Made by a program: the position numbers and the translations under genes. The notes beneath the pieces were generated by a model, which was not told the DNA's origin, did not search any database, and saw nothing but the letters and a program-made list of their open reading frames with translations. Below, piece after piece: positions 29,393 through 38,968 of a stretch of 64,000 bases of DNA. Where the stretch lies: assembly GCF_016904945.1 (NCBI RefSeq), contig NZ_JADIKF010000039.1:372001-436000 (forward strand), given 5' to 3'. The first letter of the stretch is position 1. Every line of letters starts with the position of its first letter. Origin of the DNA: Dyella mobilis (lineage in GTDB: Bacteria; Pseudomonadota; Gammaproteobacteria; Xanthomonadales; Rhodanobacteraceae).

Positions 29393-29525
29393 GGCTTTGG
29401 CTTGGCAAAAGAGCGGGTTAGCGGCCGGAGATTCTAGCAGAGTGCGGACTGGGGCGGGATCGGCCACACGCGGCCGGGCGGTCTCTACTATCCTTTTCAC
29501 TGTTTAGCCGCCGAATCCTTGCCGA

Positions 29526-30293
29526 ATGACCCTCTCCCCCGACCTTCTCAACCGCTTCCGCTTCGTGCTGGTGCGCACCTCTCATCCCGGCAATATCGGT
29601 AGTGCCGCCAGGGCCATGCGAACCATGGGGTTCGAGCGGATGGACCTGGTGGCGCCGCACCGCTTTCCCGATCGCGAAGCGTCGGCGCTGGCTGCCGGCG
29701 CCGACGAGGTGCTGGCGAGGGCGGGGGTGCATGAGCATCTGGTGGAGGGGCTGGCCGGCAGCAACCTGGCCTTCGGTCTGTCGGCACGCAGGCGTGGCGT
29801 CAATCTCCCTGAGCTGACACCGCGCGAAGCGGCCATGCAGGCGCTGGCGGCGGCCGAGCGGGGCGAGCAGGTCGCGCTGGTGTTCGGCAATGAACGCACC
29901 GGGTTGGAAAACGAGGAATTGGCACGTTGCCACGCGATGGTACGCATTCCCAGCGTGGACGATTTCAGTTCGCTCAACCTGTCCCAGGCCGTGCAGGTGA
30001 TGGCCTATGAATTGCGCATCGCTTTGCTGGGTGAAAGCGTGCCTGCGCCACCACCCCTGCACGACGAGCCACCCGCGGACGCCGCGCAGATGGAGCGCTT
30101 CTTCGAGCACCTGGCGCAGATGCTGGACGATATCGATTTCCACAAGGGGCGTGCGCCCACCACCATCATGTTGCGTTTGCGCAAGCTGTTTCAGCGCGCA
30201 CAGATGGACGAGCGCGAACTGCGCATGCTACATGGCATTTTTGCCGATGCGCAGCGCATGGCGCGCCTGGCCGGCGAGAAAGAAAAGAAGTAG
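29526..30293 (+). CDS. trmJ: tRNA (cytidine/uridine-2'-O-)-methyltransferase TrmJ
   Basis: Methylates the 2'-hydroxyl of position 32 in several tRNAs. The 255-residue protein has the SPOUT fold with LVRTSHPGNIGSAARAM at the N-terminus, VALVFGNERTGLENEELA and IPSVDDFSSLNLSQAVQVM that form the S-adenosylmethionine knot. The C-terminal helix extension (FFEHLAQMLDDIDFHKGR) is typical of TrmJ. It converges on the CorC-type gene with 11 bp between stops. Confidence 0.94.
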   Translation: MTLSPDLLNRFRFVLVRTSHPGNIGSAARAMRTMGFERMDLVAPHRFPDREASALAAGADEVLARAGVHEHLVEGLAGSNLAFGLSARRRGVNLPELTPREAAMQALAAAERGEQVALVFGNERTGLENEELARCHAMVRIPSVDDFSSLNLSQAVQVMAYELRIALLGESVPAPPPLHDEPPADAAQMERFFEHLAQMLDDIDFHKGRAPTTIMLRLRKLFQRAQMDERELRMLHGIFADAQRMARLAGEKEKK

Positions 30294-30304
30294 CGAGGCT
30301 CGTT

Positions 30305-31624
30305 CTACTGTTCGTCGTCTGCCGCTTCGATGCGTGGTGCCGGCGTGACCAGCAGCTTGTCGATGCGCGCGCCGTCCAGATCCACCACCTCGAAACGGAT
30401 CCCGTGCCAGGCGAATACCTCGCCGGTTTGCGGGATGTGGCCGAGCGCGGCCATCACCATGCCGGCGGCCGTGCGAAAGTCGTGCTCGTCTTCGCCGGGG
30501 AGGTGATCCACTTTCAGCAACTCGCGCAGGTCGTCGGTGGAAATGGCACCGTCCACCAGCCAACTGCCGTCTTCGCGTTGCACGATGGGGGAGCTTTCCT
30601 CGTTGCCGTGGCCAAGCTGGCTGGCGCCGACCACTGCGGCAAGCAAATCGTTGAGCGTCACTACGCCTTCGATGTCACCGTACTCGTCCACCACCAGGGC
30701 CATAGGCGTTTCGGCGTCGCGGAATTCTTCCAGTAAATCCAGCGCGCGGGCGGTGGCGGGTACGTACAGCGGCTTGGCCAGCGTGCGAAACAGATCCAGC
30801 TTGCCCGTGGCCATGCCGCCCAGCAGGCTCTTTACCTCGACCACGCCGACGATGTCGCTTTCGTCGCCGCGATAGACCGGGTAGCGGGAATACGGTGTTT
30901 CGCGCAGCACCTCCAGGTTTTCCGCCAGGGGGGCATTGATGTCCAGCCAGGCGATGCGGGTGCGCGGGCTCATCACGCTGTCCACGGTGCGATCGCCCAG
31001 GCGAAGCACACGGTTCACCATGGCCTGCTCGTCGGCATCCAGCACGCCTTGCTCGGTGCTTTCGGCCACCAGCAGGCGGATTTCTTCTTCGGTAGCGGCG
31101 CTCTCGCCGCGGTCTTTCACGCGCAACAGTTTCAGCAGGAGGCTGCTGGATCGGTTGAGCATCCACACGAACGGAGCGGTGGAGCGCGACAGCACCAGCA
31201 TGGGCATGCCGACGATGCTCGATACCTTTTCCGGCGCCGACAGGGCCAGCCGCTTGGGGACCAGTTCGCCGATCACGATCTGGATGAACGAGATCACCAC
31301 GAAACCCAGCACGATGCCGATGATCCGCGTGTAGGGCGCCAGCCAACCGATGCTGCCGTCGTGCAGCCATTCGGCGATGCGCGAACCTACCGCATCGCCC
31401 GCCACGGCGCCGGTGGTCAGCATGACCAGCGTGATCCCGACCTGGACGGTGGACAGGAAGTGCTCCGGTGCCTCGGCGTGGCGCAGGGCGACCTTGGCGC
31501 GCCGGCTGGTGCGGGCCATTTGCTTGAGCCGGCTTTTGCGCGAGGCGACCAGCGCCATTTCCGATAGCGCGAAGAAACCGTTGCACAGGGCGAGGATGAG
31601 GACGAGCGCGAGTGTGGTCAGCAT
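30305..31624 (-). CDS. Hemolysin/CorC-type CNNM transporter family protein
   Basis: A 439-residue membrane protein with three domains in order: an N-terminal DUF21/CNNM membrane domain (three to four segments, LVLILALCNGFFALSEMAL), two CBS domains (about residues 205-330; DSVMSPRTRIAWLD, TPMALVVDEYGDIEGVVT) and the C-terminal CorC_HlyC domain (about 345-430). Members are linked to magnesium or cobalt efflux; older annotation as hemolysin is not supported by a known activity. It diverges from DUF47-pit across 162 bp. Confidence 0.92.
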   Translation of the reverse strand: MLTTLALVLILALCNGFFALSEMALVASRKSRLKQMARTSRRAKVALRHAEAPEHFLSTVQVGITLVMLTTGAVAGDAVGSRIAEWLHDGSIGWLAPYTRIIGIVLGFVVISFIQIVIGELVPKRLALSAPEKVSSIVGMPMLVLSRSTAPFVWMLNRSSSLLLKLLRVKDRGESAATEEEIRLLVAESTEQGVLDADEQAMVNRVLRLGDRTVDSVMSPRTRIAWLDINAPLAENLEVLRETPYSRYPVYRGDESDIVGVVEVKSLLGGMATGKLDLFRTLAKPLYVPATARALDLLEEFRDAETPMALVVDEYGDIEGVVTLNDLLAAVVGASQLGHGNEESSPIVQREDGSWLVDGAISTDDLRELLKVDHLPGEDEHDFRTAAGMVMAALGHIPQTGEVFAWHGIRFEVVDLDGARIDKLLVTPAPRIEAADDEQ

Positions 31625-31700
31625 CGCGACGGGGGTGTCATTGCGGGCATGGCCCCAGTGTAAGGCACGGCGGCCCGCCGGTGCGGGGCTGGGGGATGGG

Positions 31701-31736
31701 CAGGACTGCGTGATGCAGCCTTACGAGGCAGTCCTG
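31701..31736. promoter_or_regulatory. 9-bp inverted repeat upstream of DUF47-pit
   Basis: CAGGACTGC at 31701-31709 and GCAGTCCTG at 31728-31736 are a perfect 9-bp inverted repeat with an 18-bp spacer, about 50 bp upstream of the DUF47 start. The arms lie two helical turns apart (27 bp centre to centre), a spacing that could suit a protein dimer pair. It does not match a PhoB box. Confidence 0.45.
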
Positions 31737-31786
31737 TAACATGCGCGAAATATTCGTCCTACTACGCCCTCCAAGGCCTTACCTGC

Positions 31787-32416
31787 ATGTTTTCACTCCA
31801 GACGATTTTCGGCAAAGGCGACAAGTTTTATGGCCTGCTCGAACAGAGCGCCGACGCCGCCCGCGAAAGCGCCAAGGCCCTGCATGAGCTGGTGACCCAG
31901 GCCGACCGCGCCCCGGTCATGGCCGCGTTCGCCGCGGCGCGGGCGCGTGAAAAGGCCCTGGCGGGGCAGATCAGCGAAGAGCTGGTGAACACCTTTGTCA
32001 CCGCGCTTGACCGCGAGGACATCGAGGCCCTCAACAGCTCGCTGTACAAGATTCCCAAGAGCGTGGAGAAGTTTGCCGAGCGCTATGAAATCGTGGGCAG
32101 CCGACTGGCCGGCGTGGATTTCGGTCAACGCGCGCTGGTACTGGCCCAGGCCACCGAGGTCGTGGCGGAAATGATCGGCCAGTTGCGCAAGGGCCTGCAC
32201 ATCGATCCCGTGAAAAAACTGCAGGATCGCCTGCAAACGCTGGAGTCGGAGGGTGACCGCATGCTGCTGGCGCCTTATCGAACGCTTTACATCGAGAGCA
32301 ATGACGCCATGCGCGCCATGCTGGCGAAGGACCTGTTCGAGCTGCTCGAGAAGGCCATCGACAAATGCCGTGACGTTGGCAACATCGTTTACTCCATCGT
32401 TTTGAAGAACTCCTGA
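31787..32416 (+). CDS. DUF47 (PhoU-like) Pit accessory protein
   Basis: A 209-residue, mostly helical protein of the DUF47/PhoU-like family. The start MFSLQTIFGKGDKFYGLLEQ, LVNTFVTALDREDIEALNSSLY and the end LFELLEKAIDKCRDVGNIVYSI are typical of proteins paired with Pit. It is 12 bp upstream of pit, the usual arrangement, and is thought to modulate phosphate uptake by the transporter. The exact effect is not known. Confidence 0.93.
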   Translation: MFSLQTIFGKGDKFYGLLEQSADAARESAKALHELVTQADRAPVMAAFAAARAREKALAGQISEELVNTFVTALDREDIEALNSSLYKIPKSVEKFAERYEIVGSRLAGVDFGQRALVLAQATEVVAEMIGQLRKGLHIDPVKKLQDRLQTLESEGDRMLLAPYRTLYIESNDAMRAMLAKDLFELLEKAIDKCRDVGNIVYSIVLKNS

Positions 32417-32428
32417 GGGAGTGGACGC

Positions 32429-33553
32429 ATGAGCTTGGGTCTCGTGGCCACGGTAGTGCTGATCGCACTCGTCTTCACCTACATCAACGGCTTTCACGAC
32501 ACAGCCAATTCCATTGCCACCGTCGTGGCCACCAAGGTGCTCTCGCCCGGGCAGGCGGTGTTGTTGGCTGCAATTACCAACATGATCGGTGCGCTGTGGG
32601 GTACCGCGGTAGCTGCGACCATCGCGGCGGGCATCGTCAATACGGGGGTGGTCGAGGCCGGCCCGCAGTTGTTGATCTGCGCCCTGTTGGCCGCGATCGT
32701 GTGGAACCTGATCACCTGGTGGCTGGGCTTGCCATCCAGTTCCAGCCACGCCTTGGTGGGTGCCCTGGTCGGCGCCGCCATTGCCGAATCGGGCGGACGG
32801 TTCTCGGCGGTCATCTGGGCCAACGGTGGTGCGCATTGGTGGGAAGGCAAAGGCGTATTGCCGAAAGTGGTGATGCCGATGGTGGTGTCGCCGTTGATGG
32901 GTTTCGTGCTCGGCTTCCTGTTGATGGGCAGCCTGTATGCCTTGCTGGCCTGGCTTGCCAGTCGCAAGGGCTTCCTGCGCTATCTGGGGCGCACTCCCTT
33001 CGTGAACAGCCTGTTCGGCAAGGCACAGATTCTGTCGGCCAGCGCGATGGGCTTGGCGCACGGCATGAACGATGCGCAAAAGAGCATGGGCATCATTGCG
33101 CTGGCACTTGCCGGCGCCACGGCAGCGGGTGATTTCGACGGCCTGCCGTCGTGGCTGTCGTTCCTGCGTATCCATGCCTCGACCGCAGGCGGATTCGTAG
33201 TGCCGTCGTGGGTGGCGATAGTTTGCGCGCTGACCATGGCCGCGGGTACTGCCGGCGGCGGCTGGCGCATCATCAAGACACTGGGTCACAAAATGGTGCG
33301 GCTGCATCCGATCAACGGCTTTGCCGCCGAAGGCAGCTCGGCGCTGGTGATTCTGGGGGCGTCGGTATTCGGCCTGCCGGTGTCGACCACGCACGTGGTG
33401 TCGTCGTCGATCATGGGCGTAGGCGCGGCCAAGCGGTTCAACGCCATCCGCTGGTCGGTGGTCGAGCGCATGGTCTGGGCGTGGATACTCACGCTGCCGG
33501 TGACGGCGCTGGTTGCTTATGCGTTTGTTCGCGTGGCCGAATATTTCGGTTAA
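32429..33553 (+). CDS. pit: Low-affinity inorganic phosphate transporter, Pit family
   Basis: A 374-residue inner-membrane symporter for metal-phosphate and protons. It has the PHO4 duplicated halves: FTYINGFHDTANSIATVVAT near the N-terminus and GLPVSTTHVVSSSIMGVGAAK near the C-terminus. LAHGMNDAQKSMGIIALAL lies in the middle. About ten membrane segments are seen. It is cotranscribed with the DUF47 gene. The stop overlaps the end of a convergent gene by 4 nt. Confidence 0.94.
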   Translation: MSLGLVATVVLIALVFTYINGFHDTANSIATVVATKVLSPGQAVLLAAITNMIGALWGTAVAATIAAGIVNTGVVEAGPQLLICALLAAIVWNLITWWLGLPSSSSHALVGALVGAAIAESGGRFSAVIWANGGAHWWEGKGVLPKVVMPMVVSPLMGFVLGFLLMGSLYALLAWLASRKGFLRYLGRTPFVNSLFGKAQILSASAMGLAHGMNDAQKSMGIIALALAGATAAGDFDGLPSWLSFLRIHASTAGGFVVPSWVAIVCALTMAAGTAGGGWRIIKTLGHKMVRLHPINGFAAEGSSALVILGASVFGLPVSTTHVVSSSIMGVGAAKRFNAIRWSVVERMVWAWILTLPVTALVAYAFVRVAEYFG

Positions 33554-33954
33554 AAGCTGTCGCCATCGCTGACGATGGCTTGCTCGAGCTGGTCGCCAAG
33601 GCTGCCCAGCTCGCCGATCAAGCGCCGCAATTCCTGCTGGTTGAGCAATTCGTAGGGGCGGTTTTCGCACAGGTGCAAATACGGCGAACCGTCCAGGTCG
33701 GCAACGGCCAGGAAACCCTTGCGCTGTTCCCAATTGAAGCGCAGGCAACGTTTGGGATCGGTCCCCGAGAGAGGGCCGATGGGCGTGGAGATGCGCAGGT
33801 AGCGGCGGCCGCCCTCATCCTCCAGCTCAGTGAGGTAAATGCCCTGATGACGGCCATGCGGCAGCGCCAGGTCGAAGCTGATCAGGTAGGGGTCGTTCTG
33901 TTTCAGCGGGTGCAGGCCGCCAATCAGTGAGCGCACGGCTTCGAAGTGATGCAT
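33550..33954 (-). CDS. Conserved hypothetical protein
   Basis: A 134-residue soluble protein I cannot name. It has alternating strands in YLISFDLALPHGRHQGIYLT and RRYLRISTPIGPL, then LRFNWEQRKGFLAVADLDG and a C-terminal helix with YELLNQQELRRLIGELG. The layout (curved sheet with helices at both ends) recalls type III secretion chaperones or YbjN, but no motif proves it. The ATG at 33954 is chosen; an upstream ATG at 34032 is also open. It is tail-to-tail with pit, with stops overlapping by 4 nt. Confidence 0.75.
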   Translation of the reverse strand: MHHFEAVRSLIGGLHPLKQNDPYLISFDLALPHGRHQGIYLTELEDEGGRRYLRISTPIGPLSGTDPKRCLRFNWEQRKGFLAVADLDGSPYLHLCENRPYELLNQQELRRLIGELGSLGDQLEQAIVSDGDSF

Positions 33955-34037
33955 ACGGCTGCTCCGGAATGCTTGGATCTCTGCCGGGAGACGGATGGCT
34001 GTTACTCTGCCACGACAGTCCAGCTTATGCACTTGTC

Positions 34038-34379
34038 ATGAAACCGGAATACGCGAAGGTTTTCCAGGCGATCGCTGCCATTCCGCCTGGCCGGGTCGCC
34101 AGTTACGGCGCCATTGCCGCGCGCGCCGGTCTGCCGGGGCGCGCACGGCTGGTCGGCCGATTGCTGGGCGAAGTGCCTGACGGCATGGTGCTGCCCTGGT
34201 TTCGCGTGCTGCGCTCCAGCGGCCACATCGCCATGCCGCCCGGCAGCCGTGGCTTTCGCGAGCAATGCCGGCTGCTGCGCGCCGAGGGGGTGGAGGTGAA
34301 GAACGGGCGCGTGCCGTTGTCCCGCTTCGGCCTGGATGCGGATGTGGATCGCGCCGTGTGGGGCATGCCCGGCAGTTGA
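34038..34379 (+). CDS. Alkyltransferase-like protein (Atl)
   Basis: A 113-residue protein with the DNA-binding domain of O6-alkylguanine-DNA alkyltransferase: ASYGAIAARAGLPGRARLVG (helix-turn-helix with the arginine finger) and PWFRVLRSSG. The active-site PCHR motif of true alkyltransferases is PWFR here at residues 53-56, so there is no acceptor cysteine and no direct repair. Atl proteins bind alkylated guanine and send it to nucleotide excision repair. E. coli Atl has PWHR; the phenylalanine is a further change. Confidence 0.9.
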   Translation: MKPEYAKVFQAIAAIPPGRVASYGAIAARAGLPGRARLVGRLLGEVPDGMVLPWFRVLRSSGHIAMPPGSRGFREQCRLLRAEGVEVKNGRVPLSRFGLDADVDRAVWGMPGS

Positions 34380-34467
34380 TGGGTAGCGCCGCCGACGTCC
34401 TTTGAGGGAAAGATGGGGGTTCAGCTGTCGCTTTGCGAAAGTGAAGCGTTCGATGCGGTTTGCTAGC

Positions 34468-36291
34468 ATGCCAGCGATGCCTGCCAGTCCCCTCGATATC
34501 CTCCAGAGCGTTTTCGGTTACGCCAGTTTCCGCGATCCGCAACAAGCCATTGTCGAGCACGTCACCGAAGGTGGCGATGCCTTGGTACTCATGCCCACCG
34601 GCGGCGGCAAATCCTTGTGTTACCAGATTCCGGCCTTGCTGCGGCAGGGTACGGGCGTGGTCGTGTCGCCGTTGATCGCCTTGATGCAGGACCAGGTCGA
34701 CGCTTTGCGGGAAGCCGGGGTATCGGCTGCCTATCTCAACTCCAGCCTCGATGCGCAGCAGCAGCGCGAGGTGGAGCGCCAGTTGCTAGCCGGTGAGCTG
34801 AACCTGCTTTACGTCGCGCCGGAACGCCTGCTCACGGTGCGCTTTCTCGAACTGCTCGAGCGCACCGAAGTGGCATTGTTTGCCATTGACGAAGCGCATT
34901 GCGTTTCGCAGTGGGGGCACGATTTCCGGCCCGAATACCGCGAATTGACCGTGTTGCACCAGCGCTTTGCGCAGGTGCCGCGCATCGCTCTCACCGCCAC
35001 GGCCGATCCGCGCACGCGTGAGGAAATTGCCGAGCGGCTGGCGCTGCAGGATGCACGGCAGTTCGTCTCCAGTTTCGATCGCCCGAACATTCGCTATGCG
35101 ATTGCCTTGCGCCACAACCCGCGCAGCCAGTTGCTGGGCTTCCTCGATGGGCATCGCGGCGACGCCGGCATCATCTACTGTCTCAGCCGCCGCAAAGTCG
35201 ATGAAACGGCGGCGTGGTTGTCGGAGGCCGGGATTGAGGCGTTGCCGTATCACGCCGGACTGGATGCGGCCACGCGCGCCGCCAATCAGCAACGGTTCCT
35301 GCGTGAAGACGGCATCGTGATGGTGGCTACGGTGGCGTTTGGCATGGGTATCGACAAGCCGGACGTGCGCTTCGTTGCGCATCTGGATCTGCCGCGCAGC
35401 ATGGAAGGGTATTACCAGGAAACCGGCCGTGCCGGCCGCGACGGACTCCCCGCCGAGGCGTGGATGGTCTATGGGCTTGCCGACGTGGTCACGATGAGCC
35501 AGATGATCGCCCAGTCCGAATCGGGTGACGATCGCAAGCGTATCGAGCGCTCGAAGCTGGATTCGCTGCTTTCCTATGCCGAAGCCACGCAGTGCCGGCG
35601 AGAACTGCTGCTGTCGGCTTTCGGCGAACGTTTTGCGGGCCCATGCGGGAATTGCGACAACTGCCTGCAACCCCCAAAGACCTGGGACGCGACGGTTCAG
35701 GCGCAAAAGGCGCTCTCGGCGGTTTATCGCAGCGGGCAGCGCTACGGCTCCGGCCACGTCATCGACATCCTGCGCGGCATTGAAGGCGAGCGCATGAGCC
35801 AGCTCGGCCACGACCGGCTCACCACCTTCGGTATCGGCGCCGACATGGACGAAAAGCAGTGGCGTTCGGTATTTCGCCAATTGCTGGCGGCGGGGTTGCT
35901 GGCGACCGATCCGGAAGGCTTTGGAACTTTGCGCCTTACGGCGGCCAGCCGCGACGTATTGGTCGGGCAGCGCGCGATCCACATGCGCGAGGAAACCCGG
36001 CCTGCTCGCCGGGCCTCGCGTCGCCGCGACAGTCAATTGATCACCGGCGCCAGCCTGGGTATCGAGGCCTACGAGCAGCCGTTGTGGGACGCACTGCGCG
36101 CCTTGCGTTCACGCCTGGCCAAACAGCATGGTGTGCCCGCCTATGTCATTTTCCACGACGCGACGCTGCTGGCGATGTTGCGCGCAATGCCTGAGAGCGA
36201 AGACGACATGGCTTCGATCAGCGGCATCGGCGATGCCAAGCTGAAGCGTTATGGCCGCGATTTTCTCGATGTGATCAACGCGAAGGAATGA
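34468..36291 (+). CDS. recQ: ATP-dependent DNA helicase RecQ
   Basis: A 3'-5' helicase used in recombination and fork repair. From the ATG at 34468 it is 607 residues, close to E. coli RecQ. Walker A is in [14 protein letters not shown] (about 42-55), the DEAH box is at 141-144 ([14 protein letters not shown]) and motif VI is [10 protein letters not shown]. The zinc-binding RQC domain shows CRRELL and CGNCDNC, and the HRDC domain ends the protein ([28 protein letters not shown]). In-frame ATGs at 34402, 34453 and 34477 make the exact start uncertain. Confidence 0.95.
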   Translation: MPAMPASPLDILQSVFGYASFRDPQQAIVEHVTEGGDALVLMPTGGGKSLCYQIPALLRQGTGVVVSPLIALMQDQVDALREAGVSAAYLNSSLDAQQQREVERQLLAGELNLLYVAPERLLTVRFLELLERTEVALFAIDEAHCVSQWGHDFRPEYRELTVLHQRFAQVPRIALTATADPRTREEIAERLALQDARQFVSSFDRPNIRYAIALRHNPRSQLLGFLDGHRGDAGIIYCLSRRKVDETAAWLSEAGIEALPYHAGLDAATRAANQQRFLREDGIVMVATVAFGMGIDKPDVRFVAHLDLPRSMEGYYQETGRAGRDGLPAEAWMVYGLADVVTMSQMIAQSESGDDRKRIERSKLDSLLSYAEATQCRRELLLSAFGERFAGPCGNCDNCLQPPKTWDATVQAQKALSAVYRSGQRYGSGHVIDILRGIEGERMSQLGHDRLTTFGIGADMDEKQWRSVFRQLLAAGLLATDPEGFGTLRLTAASRDVLVGQRAIHMREETRPARRASRRRDSQLITGASLGIEAYEQPLWDALRALRSRLAKQHGVPAYVIFHDATLLAMLRAMPESEDDMASISGIGDAKLKRYGRDFLDVINAKE

Positions 36292-36306
36292 TGAGGCAGT
36301 GATCGA

Positions 36307-36642
36307 TCATCTTTGATCGGTCGCGCCAAGGCTCGGTCGGCACGGCGTACGGCGCGACCGGCGCGCGCGCATCGAGCCGAGGTCGACACCCGATGGCCTG
36401 AAGGTGGCGGTGGCGCGCGCCAGACGAGCACGCGGTAGATCGGGGGACTGGGCCAGGTAGCGCCACCCGCTCAGAAATTGCGGCAGACGCGCCTGGGGCC
36501 AGGCGATGCGCAGCGCATCCAGCGCCGCTTCGGCGGTATCGTGGCGCGCCAGTTCGCGAGCCTCGACCAGCGACCGCCACCGATGCCCGTGCCGAACGAT
36601 CCGGAACAGACCTCGGCTGGTGGGGAAAACGTACTGCGACAT
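36307..36642 (-). CDS. Small hypothetical protein
   Basis: A 111-residue protein with no recognised domain. The first half looks like a folded unit (MSQYVFPTSRGLFRIVRHGH, ALDALRIAWPQARLPQFLSG), while the C-terminal third is Arg/Ala-rich and may not be structured. A start at 36660 in the same frame is also possible. It is tail-to-tail with recQ, 15 bp apart. The 139 bp on the other side, up to the MliC gene, show nothing I can name. It could be a spurious frame, though the codon pattern of its first half is gene-like. Confidence 0.5.
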   Translation of the reverse strand: MSQYVFPTSRGLFRIVRHGHRWRSLVEARELARHDTAEAALDALRIAWPQARLPQFLSGWRYLAQSPDLPRARLARATATFRPSGVDLGSMRARRSRRTPCRPSLGATDQR

Positions 36643-36781
36643 CACCGGGAAATACTCCACATCCGACAGTCACAGGATGCGCCGTGACAATGACGCCACG
36701 ATTATTCCCATGCGTCATTACGATGGCGGCCCGCGGTCGCCCCGATGACGAATGTGGCGCAACCGTTAGGACGGTGTGAAA

Positions 36782-37123
36782 TCAGTCTGTGTGGCACGCC
36801 GTCCCAGGCGAGCTGGCAATGCCTTCGCCCGGCGCCAGTGGCGAAAGCATTCCGTCGTGCATGCCCTTTGTCCACCATTGCCAGCCATCGCCGATGTAGC
36901 GTGCGCCACTGCCGGAAATGGCAACGTGCAAGGTGTGCGCGCCGCCCTGGATTTTCAGCAGCGCAGTGTCGGTATCAGGGTACGTTGCCTGGACCGTTTG
37001 CCCATCCTTGCAGAGGTAACGGGTCCACTCGGGTTGCCGAGTGCCGGCGGGGCCTGATGGTGCGGATGCACAGGCGCTAACGCCCAGTACCAAGGCGGCG
37101 AGCGCGTGGTGTCGAATGTTCAT
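36782..37123 (-). CDS. MliC-family lipoprotein (lysozyme inhibitor-like)
   Basis: A 113-residue lipoprotein. The lipobox VSAC puts the modified cysteine at Cys18. The rest fits the MliC domain: YLCKDGQTVQATYPDTD, then a strand pair and GSGARYIGDGWQWWTKGMHD, ending in a cysteine near the C-terminus that can pair with the first. MliC proteins inhibit C-type lysozyme in the periplasm. The conserved SGSGARY loop is the part that enters the lysozyme active site in known members. GGAGG lies 7 nt upstream of the ATG. Confidence 0.88.
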   Translation of the reverse strand: MNIRHHALAALVLGVSACASAPSGPAGTRQPEWTRYLCKDGQTVQATYPDTDTALLKIQGGAHTLHVAISGSGARYIGDGWQWWTKGMHDGMLSPLAPGEGIASSPGTACHTD

Positions 37124-37177
37124 CGCAGGCCTCCGCTTTTTCCTGCCATCAGCATAGCTCGCTCGGAATGGCCGGAA

Positions 37178-38917
37178 CTACAGCATGTCCGGTGGCGACG
37201 CTTCGGCGAATTCGTCGGCGGATGCTGGGTCGATTTGCGTTGAGGACTGCTTGCGTGCCGGTGCGCCATCGGCGACGTAATAAGCCGTATCGACGCGCGG
37301 TAGCGGTTCGCGGCCACGGATCGCATCAGCGATTTTTTCCGCGATCATGATCGTCGGCGCATTGAGATTGCCGGTCGTCACCTGCGGCATGATCGAAGCA
37401 TCGACGACGCGCAAACCTTCGATGCCGTGTACGCGGCCCTGGCCATCCACGACGCACATATCGTCGTTGCCCATTTGATTGGAGCAGGATGGGTGGTAAG
37501 CCGTTTCGGCGTGCGCACGCACGAAAGCATCCAGCTCGGCATCGGTTTTCAGGTTGGCGCTGGGGGAAATCTCGCGCCCGCGATAAGGCGCAAGCGCTGG
37601 CTGCTGGAAGATTTCGCGGGTAATGCGGATGCCTGCGCGGAATTCCCGCCAGTCCTGTTCGTGCGACATGTAGTTGAACAGGATGCTCGGATCCTGATGC
37701 GGATCTTTCGAACGCACGTGGATGCGACCACGGCTGGGCGACCGCATCGAACCGACGTGCGCCTGGAAGCTATGCACCTTGATCGGATTGGAGCCGTTGT
37801 AGTTCACTGCGATCGGCAGGAAGTGATATTGCAGGTTCGGCCATTCGAATTCCTCTCCGCTGCGGATGAATCCGCCAGCTTCGAATTCGTTGCTGGCGCC
37901 TATGCCAGTACCGTAGAAAAGCCACTCCGCGCCGATCTTCGCCTGGTTATGCAACTTGAGCGCAGGCGCCAGCGATACCGGTTGCAGGCACTCGTACTGG
38001 ATATACATTTCCAGGTGGTCCTGCAGATTGGCGCCGACGCCCGGCAAATGGTGTACGAGCGGAATATCCAGGCCGCGTAGCAGCTCGGCCGGGCCAACGC
38101 CGGACCGCTGCAGGATTTGCGGAGAAGCGATGGCGCCGCTACACAACAGCACTTCGCACCGCACGTGCGCCTGTTCCACGGCTCCTCGCCGTAGCCAGCG
38201 AACACCTACGGCACGTTTACCGGAAAACAGAATGCGGTCGGTCAACGCATGCGTAACGATGGTGAGATTCGGGCGGCCGCGCGCCTGATCGAGATAACCG
38301 CGCGCCGTGCTGGCGCGTCGACCGCGCGGCGTGACGGTGCGATCCATCGGGCCAAAACCTTCCTGTTGATAGCCATTGAGGTCGTCGGTGCGTGGGTAGC
38401 CTGCCTGAACGCCTGCTTCGACCATGGCGTGGAACAACACGTTGTTGCCTTGCCTGGGTGTGGTAACACTGACCGGCCCGTTGCCACCGTGGTAAGCGTT
38501 GGGCCCGATATCGCGTGATTCAGCCTTCCTGAAATACGGCAGGCAATCGAGATAACTCCAGTTCTTCAGGCCCGGACGTTTGGCCCAATGGTCGTAGTCG
38601 AGCGCGTTGCCGCGGATGTAGCACATGCCGTTGATCAAGGAGGAGCCGCCCAAGCCTTTGCCGCGTCCGCATTCCATGCGACGGCTATTCATATGCGGCT
38701 CCGGATCCGTCTGATACGCCCAGTTGTAGCGGCGCCCCTGCAAGGGATAGGCGAGGGCCGCGGGCATCTGCGTACGAAAGTCGAGCCGGTAGTCCGGGCC
38801 GCCGGCTTCCAGCAACAGCACGGTCACGTGGGCATCTTCGGTCAAGCGAGTGGCCAGCACATTACCCGCCGAGCCGGCGCCGATGATGATGTAATCGTAT
38901 TCCTTGATTTCGGCCAC
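37178..38917 (-). CDS. betA: Choline dehydrogenase (GMC oxidoreductase)
   Basis: Oxidises choline to betaine aldehyde with FAD, passing electrons to the membrane respiratory chain. The 579-residue protein has the FAD-binding motif [16 protein letters not shown] at about 10-25, the GMC signatures [15 protein letters not shown] and [15 protein letters not shown], the catalytic His in [11 protein letters not shown] and [22 protein letters not shown] at 38917 is chosen because AGGA lies 8 nt upstream and the FAD motif starts at the right distance; ATG 38956 is also in frame. The C-terminal ~30 residues are an extra Ala/Ser/Pro tail. Confidence 0.93.
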   Translation of the reverse strand: MAEIKEYDYIIIGAGSAGNVLATRLTEDAHVTVLLLEAGGPDYRLDFRTQMPAALAYPLQGRRYNWAYQTDPEPHMNSRRMECGRGKGLGGSSLINGMCYIRGNALDYDHWAKRPGLKNWSYLDCLPYFRKAESRDIGPNAYHGGNGPVSVTTPRQGNNVLFHAMVEAGVQAGYPRTDDLNGYQQEGFGPMDRTVTPRGRRASTARGYLDQARGRPNLTIVTHALTDRILFSGKRAVGVRWLRRGAVEQAHVRCEVLLCSGAIASPQILQRSGVGPAELLRGLDIPLVHHLPGVGANLQDHLEMYIQYECLQPVSLAPALKLHNQAKIGAEWLFYGTGIGASNEFEAGGFIRSGEEFEWPNLQYHFLPIAVNYNGSNPIKVHSFQAHVGSMRSPSRGRIHVRSKDPHQDPSILFNYMSHEQDWREFRAGIRITREIFQQPALAPYRGREISPSANLKTDAELDAFVRAHAETAYHPSCSNQMGNDDMCVVDGQGRVHGIEGLRVVDASIMPQVTTGNLNAPTIMIAEKIADAIRGREPLPRVDTAYYVADGAPARKQSSTQIDPASADEFAEASPPDML

Positions 38918-38968
38918 GTTGATTCCTCGTGTAATGGCACGGATTTTTCGTCGCACTGACGAACAGCT

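Noticed and set aside
31735..31760. Possible PhoB box (CTGTAACATGCGCG) before DUF47-pit
   Set aside because: Only one half resembles the box; the second CTGTCAT-like repeat is absent.
31793..33748. 651-codon open frame on the minus strand
   Set aside because: It is antisense to DUF47-pit; no domain is visible and the composition is antisense-like.
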